From: Neoconidiobolus thromboides FSU 785
Taxonomy: Eukaryota; Entomophthoromycota; Entomophthoromycetes; Entomophthorales; Neoconidiobolaceae
DNA length: 64,000 nucleotides
Assembly: GCA_025603075.1 (NCBI GenBank)
Contig: MU626322.1
Span: 43,997-107,996, forward strand
Reading direction: 5' to 3'
The notes under the pieces were generated by a model. That model ran no database searches. It was given only the letters and a program-made list of their open reading frames with translations, and was not told where the DNA came from. Positions within the stretch are counted from its first letter, which is position 1, and the number at the start of each line of letters is the position of its first letter. Position numbers and translations under genes: made by a program. This document shows positions 49,065-61,939 of the stretch, piece by piece.

Positions 49065-49166
49065 ACATGATAAAGCCTCTTTTTACTTCATAATTTTTCC
49101 ATTTTTGTATTTTATAGAATTTGAAAAAATGTTATTGAAGTATCAGAATAAAATACATTCCCATAT
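49065..49166 (+). repeat. Highly decayed TGGGGATGT-family copy
   Basis: Only ACTTCATAATTTTTCCATTTTT and the right end ACATTCCCAT are readily aligned. The hairpin is gone. Confidence 0.5.
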
Positions 49167-49884
49167 TCAGTTTAAAATTAAGCTATGTCACTGCTATGCA
49201 AAAGGCAAACTTTTCTATGAGCATTCGATTATGTGATAGAGGCTCTGATGGAAATAAAGTGGCGTTAAAATAAGTAGCTTTTAAACCAAAGGTCGCTATA
49301 CTTCATGTTTTTATCCTTAATGAAATAAAAATAAGGTACTGTTAATTATAACTAATCTATTTTTTATACTTGAGGATTTTATTAATTATTCAAAGGTGGA
49401 ATTGCTATTTTTAGACTTTTTAATCTTCATTAATTTTTAAAATGTGACTATTGTAATTCTATTGTGATATAGTTAACTGCATATTTAAGATAAAAAGCCT
49501 ATGCTGAAAATCCCTAAAATATACAGATATGGTTTGGAAAATCCAAATAAATAAATAACTAGGACTAAAACTATCGCTAATTAAATCTCAATAAAGTTGC
49601 AACGCTGTAAACTACCACAAAATCATCATCAAACCCAATTTAACTCAATTTAAAATTCAGCCTACTAAATAGCTACAAATAACTTAAAAAGAAAGTCAAA
49701 GAACCAAATTTACCTCAGCCAATCAACTTAGAAGGAATGGCTAGCTTAACTGGTTCTAATAGAAATTTAGATTTTATAAATTAAGGATACCAAGCCTAAA
49801 TTTAAAAATAAGTCCAACTTCAAAAAATCGATTATTTAATTTTATACGAATAACAACAGCATTTTAAAAAGGGGGAAGAAAACA

Positions 49885-52800
49885 ATGAATCCAACAAGTA
49901 ATCCAATACCAGCCTCTGCTACAACTCCAAAGCGTGTGTGTAAGGGCTGTAATTTGGCTATTGGACATTGTTCTATTGTACAGTTTGGAAACGGGATATG
50001 GCACTTAAACTGGTAAGTGGCACTTTTTGAAATTTAAATTTATTTTTTTAAAGTTTTATAAAATGTTTATATTTCGCTCACTAATTATAAAAATATAGTT
50101 TTCGATGTGTTAAATGTTCAAGGAGTATAGAACCGGATGACAACTTATTATTATTAGCAGATGGTTCACCTTTATGTTCCAACTGTTCTCAGCACTGCTG
50201 TGTTTGCAAACTGCCTATCTATGACGAAGCAGTTATGACTGGTAAATTCATTAAAACGAATCTGTTTTATATAGCATTTACATTCATTTTTCTTCATTGA
50301 ATTTAGCTGACCAGTGTTATCATGGAGATTGTTTTCGATGTTCTAAATGTAATAGTAAAATCGATGGCTCCTTATTTGCAAGGACGAGCAATGTAATTAT
50401 AATGCTTATTGATAAAAGTTTAATTTTAGTTATTTATTATATTAGGGAATATTTTGTATGTCTTGTTACGCAGAGCGGAAAGAGCAACAAAAGAAAAAAG
50501 GGATACTAAATGGGGTTAAAAATCAGGCTAAAAATAGTAAAGAAAAATCTTTACCTTCTATTCCAGTAGAAGCTTTATTTGTAATTTTAAAACCAGGTTT
50601 TTTGATAGTATAAACTCATCTTTTTATTAGAATATCGCTAGTCCTGAGCCTTATAGTCCTACAATAACTTATCCTGAAACTACACCTGGATTACCTAAAA
50701 ACGGCGGTAAAAGAAGCAGTTTTACTAAAGAAAAAGTGGATAACAATAATAATTCAAATAATCTTAACAATCGCTCACTTGATAGTCCATTTTTACCTCC
50801 TGATACTAATAATCCAGAAACTAATCTAACTAGAAGACCTACTAATGCATCATTAAATTCTTCTTCTTCAATTGAACAATCTTATTCTTCATTTTATGTC
50901 GAAGGTCTACTTTCTGATATTAAAAATTTACAAACTCAATTAGCAGACTCGGAGTTTAATTATTCAAAGTTAAAAGTAAGTATCGTTTAGTGTAGTAATT
51001 AATTTAAATAAAGTATTAATCGTAATTATTAAATTATATAGTTACATAGCGATCAAGTGAATGAAAGGATTAAAGTATTTCAAGAAGAGTTTACGATTGA
51101 AATTAATCGACGTAAAACAGCAGAAGCAAATTTACAAAAGATACAAATGGAACATGAAAATGCTAACAGTACTGTGGCCCAATTAAGTTTAAAAATTTCA
51201 ACACTTGAGAGTAAATGTACCAAGTTAGAAAAAGAGATCATACGATTAGAAAAGAAAAAACAAAGTTTAACTAATGAAATGAATATTGTTAGCAACCCTA
51301 AACTTAACCGATTTAATACTTTACATAAAAGCAATAGGTAATAACAATTTTATTATAATAGAATTATTATATGGTTAATTAATTTGTTTAGTTCTTCAAG
51401 TTTAAGAGATTTGAATATGAATAATCTAGGGCTATCTCATTCTGATTCATTAGAAAATCTGTCAATCAAAAAGGATATATCAAGTGAACCAATTGAAATT
51501 AGGCCAGTAAATATTGAAGATAAAAGGAAACTAAATAATAATACTAATAACATAAATCACCTGACTATCAACAATAATGAAGACAATTTTAAAAGCAGAG
51601 TGACATCTGTACGGCGATCTTTAGATGTAAGAAGTATTGATAAAATGAAAGGAATAAGTAAAAGAGCATCCATGGATGAATTATCTATCTTAGAAATTCA
51701 ATCCCCTTCAAGTAGTCCAACTAACAATCTACTATCTACTTCCCCTAGTTTATTGGAATCTACTTTGCCCAATAGCCGTTTGGATAAAAACAAAGATAAA
51801 AAATTTAATTGGAGGAACGCGTTTAGAATCAATCAATCAAAGCAAGAAGCTCTTAATAATAGTGAAAGTATCAAAGGTAAATTGAGAATCAAAATATCAG
51901 ATTAAGTGATAATAAAAATTTTAGCCTCTATTTCCATTCCAATAAGTGTGTCAGATAGCTCCAAAGGTAATTAATAGTATACTATATTAGATATTAAATG
52001 TTAATGTTAATTAAAGGGAGTCCAGTTAGTACACCAGGGCAAATAGATTTAAGAGAGATATTGAATGATCATAATGTTTTCGAGAACAAAAGTACGGGGC
52101 ATCAATTTGTAAATCATAATTATTTAAGGCCTATTAAATGTGATCATTGCAAGGAAAAAATGTGGGGTATTCAAGCTAAAGAATTGAGGTGTTCAAGTAA
52201 AATTTATTATTATTATTAGAGACCAAATTAAATTATCTTTAGTATGCGGTTATCATAGTCACTCCAAATGTGTTAAAAATATTAGCACCGTTTGCTCAGG
52301 ACCAAATAAAGGGATTGAGAGTGAAAATGAACTTGCAAGTAAGAGTAATAGTAGTATTAACGAAAAGGAAAACAATAAACAGAATAGCGGTAAGTATAGC
52401 AATATAGTGATACAATAGTATACTTTATTTACTTTATTAAATTTAGAACCTTGTACTATTTTTGGAGTTGAGTTAGAAACTCAAGTGGAAATTGAGTCGC
52501 CAAGATCTATCCCTTTAATTGTTGAACAATGTGTAACATCAGTAGAAGCTAGAGGTAATTAAAAAATGATAATTAAAAGACTTTAGCTAAGTTTAAATAG
52601 GGATGGAATTAGAAGGAATTTATCGAAAATCAGGGCCACAGAGCAATATGAAAGCGTTACGTAAACAGTTAACACAGAAAGAAGATGGGCAACCACCAAT
52701 AGCTAATTTAGAAGAATTCCAGGATATCACAATTATTACTTCAGTATTAAAGCAATATTTTAGAGAATTACCGCAACCTTTATTTACATATAAATACCAT

Positions 52801-53103
52801 AATTCATGGATTGAAGTCCATGAACGTATTGAAGAAGAAAAAGCGGATGCTTATGCCAATGTATTAAATTCTTTACCAAATGTCTATAAGGATACCTTAA
52901 TCTATTTCATGGACCATTTATATAAAGTTTATTGTAAAAGAGAAATTAATTTAATGAGTAGTAAAAATTTAGGTGTGGTATTTGGACCAACATTGATGAG
53001 AAATTTAGACGAAAGAATGGATTTCGACCAGATGGCTTTAAAGAACGGAACTATCGATAATTTAATCCAATTATGGCCTGACGTTAAGTTAAGTTTGGAA
53101 TAA
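49885..53103 (+). CDS. LIM-LIM-coiled coil-C1-RhoGAP protein (Rga-like)
   Basis: Twelve exons (49885-50012, 50099-50241, 50307-50392, 50446-50580, 50631-50975, 51042-51337, 51392-51876, 51925-51966, 52017-52196, 52243-52389, 52447-52554, 52601-53103) give about 865 residues. It is a predicted GTPase-activating protein for a Rho or Cdc42 GTPase in cell polarity. The first LIM domain starts CKGCNLAIGHCS and has WHLNCFRC; the second starts CCVCKLPIYD and has CYHGDCFRCSKC...FCMSCY. A Ser/Asn-rich linker and a coiled coil near residues 350-420 follow. A C1 domain has HQFVNHNYLRPIKCDHC, CGYHSHSKC and STVC. The RhoGAP domain has EGIYRKSGP, with the arginine finger near residue 707, then VLKQYFRELPQPLF and NLGVVFGPTLMR. 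Confidence 0.92.
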
Positions 53104-53938
53104 ATCAAGTTCGAGTTTTGTGAGCTTAAAAATAGTCATTTACTTGATTTGAAACTTAAATCAAAAGCAATGAAATTAAAAAATTATCCCCTTTTATATG
53201 CTGGTTCGTTAATTGCATTTTATGCTTCTTAAGTCTAATTTTGGTTAGTAACTTTTGTTTAACTTTTTAAAAAAATGACATTCCTCTTGTCTCTTCACCC
53301 ATCCCTCTCTCTTAATCCTATCCATAGCCTCTATTCCTTCTAATCTTTACCCTTTTATTACTTATTAATATTAATTTTATATTCTAATGTATTTAATTTC
53401 TTTTTTTTATACTTTGTTATTTCATTTTATATTGGGTTAGATAAATTAAAGATCTCAAGTGTAGTTTTTTAATTTATGCAGAATGGTTTAAGTAAGATTA
53501 TGAGATATTTTAATCAGAGAATGTGATGCTTTTTGAAGGAATTTTATTATTCAAGAAACAAGTTTTGTGATTATTTTAAAAAAACAATGGGGATATTTTT
53601 TTTAGCTTCAGCATTTTTTCCATCTTTTAAGCGCTATTTGAGTGGAAAAATTGTTAGTAAAATTCTTGAATACAAAAATACATTCCCATTTTATGTTTAT
53701 ATGTGGTAACGTTTTCTTTGTTTCATTGATTTGTCCATTTTTTATATAACAAAATTTAAAGTTGATAAAAGTTAAATAAAAAACCCTTCCATATTAAATT
53801 TAATAAACATCAAAAATACAGCTAAAAAGTGATTGAACAAAAATACAGTTTATTAAATATACATAACTAATACACCCTATACCCTCAATTTTTAATGAAA
53901 TAATAGATTAGCAACATTTCCTCCCTTTGCTTTATGGC
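53104..53938. other. Gap between convergent genes
   Basis: Convergent 3' flanks holding one near-consensus repeat copy (53586-53689) and a very decayed one right after it (about 53699-53796). No gene was seen. Confidence 0.5.
53586..53689 (+). repeat. TGGGGATGT-family MITE-like copy
   Basis: ATGGGGATAT left, ACATTCCCAT right, central AAGCGCTATTTGAGTGG. The flanks are CA and TT, not TA. Confidence 0.85.
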
Positions 53939-54847
53939 TTAAAACCCCGAAGTAGTTAAAATCAATTTAACTATATTAAAAAGTTTAAGACCTTCCAAAG
54001 ATAACTTAACGTTCATAATATTATTTAACATTTGGTTAATTTTAACTTTGTAAAGTAAAATAGGATGACTTAAATTTAAAAAACAAATAACAGCGTAAAT
54101 CATGGAATATAATAATAAATGGATGACTAAAGTGGCAGGTTGAGTTAAGATAATAGTAGGGTTAGTGATCTTATCAAATAACTCTTTAGCCTTATCTTTA
54201 GTTATCAAACTATTTAGCCTTGGACTTGGTATTAAAAAGTACTTAAAGATTAAGTTGGAGCTCAATAGTGATGCTGATTCCATTGTATTATTATTTTTGA
54301 TGGCATCCCAATCGTCCTCTACTTCAAGATCAAACTCAACATCAAATGAAAATCGCTTAGAGATATTGTTGTTATTGACATTATAGTTATATAACATTAA
54401 TTCGCTATTATTCAATTCTTTCATTATTTCAGTTGGACTAAACACGAAGCTTGGTAAATCAGGTTCTTTTTCAACAAGATTATTATGATTGTGTTTTTTA
54501 TGCTCTGTTATAAGCCACCTTTTATTTGATTGAGGTCCAAAATACCATTTTTCCTGACTTTTTAACTTGTTATTTATATTGGATTTAACTAAAACCTGTT
54601 GGCTATCAGTGGATCTTAAATAATTTGTGTTTTCAAATATATATGTTAGTTCCAATTCCTCTTTCTTTTTATCAAGTTTCTCCTCTTCGCTATTTACTTT
54701 ATTCATACATTTCACTTTATTTTTGTCTATTTTTGAAGTGTATAAATAATCAATATTTTTATCATCATAATTTATAAATTCCCACTTTTTAACCTTAGAA
54801 TGCCCTTTACTTTTAATTTCTCTCCTCGTTTGTTCTTTCATGGTCAT
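53939..54847 (-). CDS. Hypothetical protein with a C-terminal hydrophobic segment
   Basis: Single-exon ORF of 302 residues starting MTMKEQ. The first 60 residues are highly charged (Lys/Glu), the middle is acidic with an Asn run (YNVNNNN) and a DVEFDLEVEDDWD block. Around residues 230-265 there is a strongly hydrophobic stretch (TLVIHLLLYSMIYAVICFL) that could cross a membrane once, followed by a more polar helix-rich end. No family is recognised. Length and a sharp change of character from charged to hydrophobic suggest a genuine tail-anchored or single-pass protein. It converges on the RhoGAP gene. Confidence 0.6.
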   Translation of the reverse strand: MTMKEQTRREIKSKGHSKVKKWEFINYDDKNIDYLYTSKIDKNKVKCMNKVNSEEEKLDKKKEELELTYIFENTNYLRSTDSQQVLVKSNINNKLKSQEKWYFGPQSNKRWLITEHKKHNHNNLVEKEPDLPSFVFSPTEIMKELNNSELMLYNYNVNNNNISKRFSFDVEFDLEVEDDWDAIKNNNTMESASLLSSNLIFKYFLIPSPRLNSLITKDKAKELFDKITNPTIILTQPATLVIHLLLYSMIYAVICFLNLSHPILLYKVKINQMLNNIMNVKLSLEGLKLFNIVKLILTTSGF

Positions 54848-56091
54848 TGTTTTATTATTTTTTATTAGTGTATAATTTATAGTATCTCCGATAACTATGA
54901 CACTTTTTTTTATAAAAATTCAATGAATCTTCCGGCTATTATATACCTTTTCAAGCCTTTTTCATACTATTAATTAACTATTAAATCTATTTTTATTATG
55001 ATTTTTCTTGGATTACCAAATATGGTATTTTTTTTCGTTTTTTATAAAGTTTAGAATAAACTATTACTCAAATCACCGCTCTATTTTTTAATGATTAAGC
55101 TTGTTCTAATAAAATCCAAGTTAAACTTCTTTACAGGTTAAATTGTTCAGTTTTTGTCTATTTATATGCTTTGAGTTAATTTTTAACTCTTAATTTTTTG
55201 GGTTCCTGAAAAATTAAAATTGACTCAGAATCTTGTTATGCTAAAAATGGCTATTTGATTGAAGAGTGAAAATTAAATTAAAGCTTATGTTTATTTATAA
55301 ATATAATTTATACTTTTATTGTCAGAGTTCACTGAACTATTTGAAATAAAGCTTTATCTTAAACCCTCAGCCCTCAGTTACTAGATTATTGTTTATGATT
55401 TTACAATACACTTCCATAATTTTTTCAAGCGCCTTAAAAATTTTTTTACATACTTATTCATACTTTATAATAATCATTTCATTGTTTTTATTTATAATGA
55501 AAAGTGAATAAGTATCTAAAAATTTAAAGTCATTAGAACAAATTCTACAACTAGAATATAAAACACTAGTAAGTATTAACTACAATAGTAAAAAAGAATA
55601 TAATTTATTTTGCACTGCTTTATTATAAGCTGATAGTTGTTTAAAGTATGTAACAATTTAAGTATCTTAATCTTAACTTTTGACTTTTAAATTCAAATTG
55701 ATAGTAGAGCTCTATATCAAAGTAACATAATAACAAATAATCAACAATAAATAACTTATAAATGGCTAAAATGATAGCTAAGATATAACTTTAAAATAAA
55801 ACGCTATAAGTCCAAATCATGATACAGTCTTAACTTAGAGCTAATAAAATTTATATAATCCAAAAGTGCGAAATGAAAAATATTAAAAAGCGAATAGACA
55901 AATAATAAAGCTTGAAAGAGTGGGGTATATTAGTAAAGCTTAAAAAATAAGAAGATAAAAGCATAACCCCAGTTCTGTAAAAAATGATAATAACTAATAG
56001 TTTAAAAGTTCCACTATTCAAACAGTATAATAGTATATGTTTTTTCTTGTCTAAATGGGTTAAATTTTATCTCATTAAAATTATTACTCAA
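54848..56091. other. Intergenic, nothing recognised
   Basis: About 1.2 kb of AT-rich spacer. No gene, no copy of the repeat family, and no structured element was seen. Confidence 0.5.
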
Positions 56092-56792
<701 letters not shown>

Positions 56793-58033
56793 GATAAATA
56801 AATAGAAGATTGAGACTGGATAATAGTATTAATTGATATTAGGTAAACAAAAAATTAGAAGTTTTTAAAAAGTTTAAAGTTTAAAAACTGTTTGAATATT
56901 TAAGTGGTAAAAAATAATTCTTGATGTTTTTTTGCTCTTAGTTTCAACCCAAACAACATGACTTTACATTGGATTTAGGGGCTTATCTCAAAAGGAGTTG
57001 ATTGGGGAGGCACGATTTCTTGCTTGTCCAATAGCATTTGTTGTCTTAATTTAGCTTCCAACCAATAAAAATCGCTATATCCTTACTAGAACCAATAAGT
57101 TAAGATTTTAACCCCATTCTGACTTATTTATGAGCGGTAAATGACAACGTCATTTGAGCTTTGTCTTCCAATCATTTTCTATTAAATATGGCCTTTTGGA
57201 TGATTCTATAATTACTTACTTCAAATTACTAATATAGCAAGCTTTGGTTAATGTCTCTATTATTTTGTGCCTGAAGTGCATTTTCTAACGAATGTTATGT
57301 TGTAGAAATAAAAACTACGTTTATAAAAGGTTAACTTTAAATTAAATAGTCCGGACATTCTGTTCATTAACACTTTGTAACTGAATGGTTCGACCATGTT
57401 TATATGTAAGAAGCTGTTTCTTAAATACTGCTAAATATAAAAATAAAGATTTAAAGAGCTCGGCTTTTAATAAATCGAAACACTTTTTGTGGCTACTTTT
57501 TATGCTTAAGTTGCCTTTTAGAATAAAAATTATTGGCTAAAAAAATTCAAAAGTTGTTTAGTTTAAAATGCAGAACAAGTTAGTTATGTTTGTTCCTAGT
57601 TTTTAAAAGTTAGGATAGAACCAAATTGAGCACTTCTTTGAACTGTTTTTAATTTATCATGTTTAGTTTTGTTGCCTTTTTCACGTAGACCCACAATTAC
57701 TTCGGGGTATCAATAGATAGTTAAAAATTATACTTAAATGCCAAAATCGAAAACTAACAGAAACCCAAGTATTTGTAAAAGTGTATTTAATGTTTATTTA
57801 TTAATTTTAAGTTATCTAATAGATGTGTTATTTTAAATGACTAGAATAAAAAATGACATTGATATTTTTTATGTCAATTGTTCCTTAAAAATTATAAACT
57901 AATGGTAATGTTTCTAATATATTTACACCCTCTTGACGCATGCAAAGAAATGTATTAGATCCCCACTTCAAAGCTGTAAAATAATTTTAAAGTGGAAAGG
58001 TGCAAATCTAAAGCTGAAAAAAAACAAATTGGA
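56793..58033. other. Upstream region of ARF6, no gene seen
   Basis: Includes CCAACCAATAAAA at about 57058-57070, the same CCAAT-containing string found upstream of the TFIIIC-like gene. Otherwise AT-rich spacer. Confidence 0.4.
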
Positions 58034-58164
58034 GATAGTGTGAATTTGATGGAAAATGTGAGGGCATAAAATATTTGCCCAATTGCTAGCAACTACGAAA
58101 AGACTATAGTAATTGGGCAAATATCCCATATCCTCACACTTTTACTTTATCAAATTTGTGTTAG
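58034..58164. repeat. Long imperfect inverted repeat, MITE-like, distinct family
   Basis: The left arm (58034-58085) contains AATTTGAT, ATGTGAGG and ATATTTGCCCAATT. The right arm (58110-58164) carries their reverse complements AATTGGGCAAATAT, CCTCACA and ATCAAATT in the opposite order. Arms of about 50 bases flank a short loop. It does not resemble the TGGGGATGT family. Confidence 0.7.
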
Positions 58165-58239
58165 CTAAAAGTTAAATGAAATTTTAATAGATAATTAGCT
58201 ACCCATTATTTAATTAAAGAAATGAAATAGAAAGAATAT

Positions 58240-58335
58240 ATAGGGATGTTTTCTTTGGTTTCATCACTTTTTTCATCTTTTAAGTACTATCTGAGTGGAA
58301 AAATCGTTAGTAAAATTCTTAAAAATACACTCCAT
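58240..58335 (+). repeat. TGGGGATGT-family copy, first of a tandem pair
   Basis: ATAGGGATGT left, ACACTCCAT right, central AAGTACTATCTGAGTGG. Its right end abuts the next copy. Confidence 0.82.
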
Positions 58336-58438
58336 AGGGGAGTGTTTTTTTTGACTTCATTGTTTTTTCCATTTTTTAAGCGCTATTTAAGCGGAAAATT
58401 TGTTAGTAAAATTCTTAAATGCGAAAATACATCCCCAA
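58336..58438 (+). repeat. TGGGGATGT-family copy, second of a tandem pair
   Basis: AGGGGAGTGT left, ACATCCCCAA right, central AAGCGCTATTTAAGCGG. It is directly joined to the preceding copy in the same orientation. Confidence 0.82.
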
Positions 58439-60185
58439 TATAGTAACCATATTTCATGTAATAAATTTTATATTTATTAGCTTAAATTATTTACATTTTT
58501 AATTAAAATTTTATTTTTCTAGTATTTTTTCAATTTTAGATTTACATCTTTCTAACTTTTAGGATTATTTGTGGTCTTGAATGGGAACCCTATATAAGGG
58601 AAATTCATCAGAACATGTAATCAAACTACTACTATCTGAAATATATCTTATACTAAGGAGCTTGGTAGCAAGTTTTAAAAGTTCCTTACATGGAAGTACA
58701 ATTGTGATCTTTAGTTTTTAAGCTACATAAAGGCATCAAAGTCCCTGTATAAGTGAAGAGTACAGACTAACTAAGGTTAGAATTATAAATTATATAGGGA
58801 TATATTTTTTGTTTAGGAATTATGTGTTGAAACAAATGGAGTTGTCAAAAGTGTAATGTTACAAAACATCAATGAAAATACTTAATGATATTTATTGCTT
58901 TTAGCATTAATCATTATTGTTAAAAAAAGTGAAATTCCTAAAGACAGGATGCCAAAATAGCTTACCCACTTTCTAATTGTCTACCTCTCTTTTCGATATC
59001 CTCAGCCCCTTTAACCTCTATTCTCATCTTTATTAAAATTTTCTCTTAGTAATAAAGCACTTATGAACCTCTGACTTCAAGATTTCAAAGCGACCGAGTG
59101 TTTTATTTGGTCAAAATAAAAGTATATAATTGCAATTTTAAGTTAAATATCCATTATTAACCTGTGACATGAGGAAAGTAAAGCAAAGTAATCATCTGGC
59201 AAATGAGTCAGCTAAATGTGGCCCCAATACTAACTCATAATATTCTTTTATTTTGAATTTGATTGCTATTTGTAGTTCTACAGTGTACAAAAGATGAACA
59301 AAATAATGGGAATCGAAAAATTGTCAATTGATATTTATAATGATAACTTTTTATAGTCTTCTTTGAAGCCATACTAATAGCTTAAATCTACTATTTAAAA
59401 GAATAGGGCTTAATAGCATAGTATCTAAAAGGCATAAAAAACCGTAGTTACGATTAGTAATAGGGCAATATCAGTGTTTTCAATATGATAGAAAAAGAAG
59501 TCAACTATAAACTATTTTTATATAAACATGAAATAATAAAAAGGTCAGTAGGATTTGAACTATATCTTCTTCAGATATTTTCATTAAAAATTGGAAAACT
59601 AATGACTTAATTTAAGAAAAGACATACATAGATATGAGAATGTTTTTTACCTGTTGCTTACTATTTTTTAAAAATTTAGAAATTAACCGATGTGACTGTT
59701 TAAGTTTAAATGGGCACTGACAGATGATAAATTTTATATTTGTTCTATCATACTAGATGAGAGTTATTAATTTAATAATTGTTTTAAAATAAACAGTTAG
59801 TTAGCACTTCTTATTTAAGCTTGAATAACGTAATATGCTAGTTAGTTGACTTCCAAATTAAAGATAGAAAAAAAGGACAATTGATAAAAAAAACATCCTA
59901 TTTTTGTGTGAAATAATACTTATCTAGCATTAGTAACTAAATTCATTCCTATAATAAATTTTGGCAAATCAAATAACCTCAACTTAACAAACATTACTAA
60001 AATAACTATTTTGTTTTATGTCAATAGTTAATAAAGAAGTTTTACATTGTTAAATATGATCTAAAGTATTACATGATAGAAAAAAAAATCATTTATAGAA
60101 ACCATAACAATCATCACAATTACATTTGTTTTCAATATTATAAAATTTAGGCAGATGAATTAAATCGAATTAAGTTAATATAATT
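58439..60185. other. Intergenic, no supported gene
   Basis: AT-rich. A half copy of the repeat family is visible at about 58796-58826 (ATAGGGATAT then TTTGTTTAGGAATT). No other element was recognised. Confidence 0.45.
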
Positions 60186-61939
60186 TTAATTTAAGTTTTC
60201 AAGAATTAAATTTAAGTTGGTAGGATAAAGTAAGTCAATGTGTCCGAACTTTAAAGTGTGGTTCTTTATATCGCTTGGCCAAACAACTTTAAATTGATTC
60301 AATACGACTACTAAAAATATCTTTTGCTCTAATAATGATAGGTTAATTCCAAGACCTAAAAATAATGATAAATAAATAGTCAATAAAATTAACGAACAAT
60401 GTTATTTTACATGATCTACTACCGGTTGAAAATGGAAGCCAAGATTTCAATTGACCCATAGTACAATCTTGGAATCTTTCAGGTATAAATTCCAAGGGAT
60501 TTTTCCAGTGAGTTTCGCTTCTCATTAAGTGATAAAAATGAGTTTGAAGCAGGGTATTAGGTGGTAGAAAATAATTTTGAAAAGTAGCTGAAGTCTTATT
60601 GATTCTTTCTAAATTGACAGCTAATGGTGGTAATAATCTTAAATTTTCTTTAATTACCATTTCTAAGTATGGTAAGTTTTTCAATTCTTCCTCGCTTATA
60701 TTATTTATATCTTTTATATTGCTTTGTATTTCTTTGCGCACCTTGTCTTGGATTTCCTATAAATTCGTATGTAAATAATAATAATAATAAAATGATTGTT
60801 TTACAGGGTAAATAGCTAAGTGGTATAACAACCCACTAAGGGACATAGAAGTTGTATCATGACCAGCAACAAAAAGAATCTTAAAGGTCCACTAAGATAA
60901 TTGCAATGTTATTTTTAAAAGTAAATATATATTATAAATCATTTACCAGCATCTCTTTATAAGTCAATCTATAATCTTCAGTGACGTTTTCTGAAGATGT
61001 ATTAACTAAAGCAGTAAGCGCATCATTTTCTGGATCAATCTTGTTTCCGTCTAATAACTTTTTACGTTCAACTATATAACTCTCAATCATATCATCGAAC
61101 TGTTTAACTATTTCTAATTCTTCGGGTCTAAAACGATCCAGAAATGGAAAAATAATGTACAAAGGTTTATTAACTATTATCATAGATTGAAGGTACAACT
61201 CAGCAGCCTTACTATGTTGCTCTTCTAATTCCTAGGATCAAATGTATTAGCTTACATTTTAATAGAAAAATAAATTAAATTACTTTAAAATCAATATCAA
61301 ACACTAGTTTTCCTAACATGTCTAAAGTCAACCTAGAAAAATTAGTACTATTAACAATTTACATCATAAAATTTACTTTTCAGTTAGAATATGGGGGTTG
61401 ATTTTCTCACTGCCATCTTTACTAATTTCTCGAACTTTATTACAAAATTTAATACATTGATCAACTAAAAGTTTAGCATCCCATTTCTTTTTAAAGAATT
61501 GATTGATAGCACGACGATGTTTTCTCCAATCTTTACCATTAGAATAAACAATATTATCACCAAAGAATTCACCTGCGGTAGTGTTACCAATAACTTGAGT
61601 TAATAATTGTTTTTCAAATTTTTGACTATCATTTAATACAGTTTGTACATCTTCTTCTCGACTTAGATAAACAACCCATCTCCCGAATATCCATACCTAC
61701 TGCTTGTTAGCTATCTTGCCTTATATTTATATATTTAATATTACTATACATATGCCTTCTTTTTCTAATAAATCTTTGTAGATCTCATATCTTCCTTCAA
61801 AGCTAAGAGTTTTTAAGATGGCAAGGAACGATTTGTAAAATGGTACCCTTGGCAAATGACGGAGTTGCTTTGGTGGCAATGTTAATTGATATAGCGCCCC
61901 AAAGATTATCAGAGTTATTAAAATTGAAATTAAAAACAT
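60186..61939 (-). CDS. Cytochrome P450 monooxygenase
   Basis: Seven exons (61745-61939, 61377-61696, 61284-61332, 60947-61231, 60805-60891, 60411-60756, 60186-60355) give about 483 residues in phase. An N-terminal membrane anchor (MFLISILITLIIFGALYQL) and a Pro-rich hinge suggest ER attachment. WRKHRRAINQFF is the C-helix region, FVAGHDTTSMSLSGLLYHLA is the I-helix with the oxygen-binding AGxDTT, KENLRLLPP is the ExxR of the K-helix, and PERF precedes the heme loop FSTGSRSCLG, whose Cys ligand codon is split by the last intron. P450s of this kind hydroxylate lipids or secondary metabolites; family and substrate cannot be told. Splice junction 1 was chosen to keep the frame into VWIFGRW. Confidence 0.9.

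Larger units (their letters stand above)
46362..49884. other. Repeat-rich intergenic stretch
   Basis: About 3.5 kb with at least seven copies or fragments of the TGGGGATGT family and no supported gene. An ORF from 48053 is mostly repeat translation. Confidence 0.5.

Noticed and set aside
58246-58443. ORF of 65 residues on the plus strand
   Set aside because: It is just the translation of two adjacent repeat copies; the same peptide-like string recurs wherever the repeat lies.
59540-59610. tRNA-like B-box (GTTCAAATCC on the minus strand) with a partly paired acceptor-like stem
   Set aside because: The T-arm does not pair, only two bases separate the loop from the acceptor strand, and no D-arm is visible.
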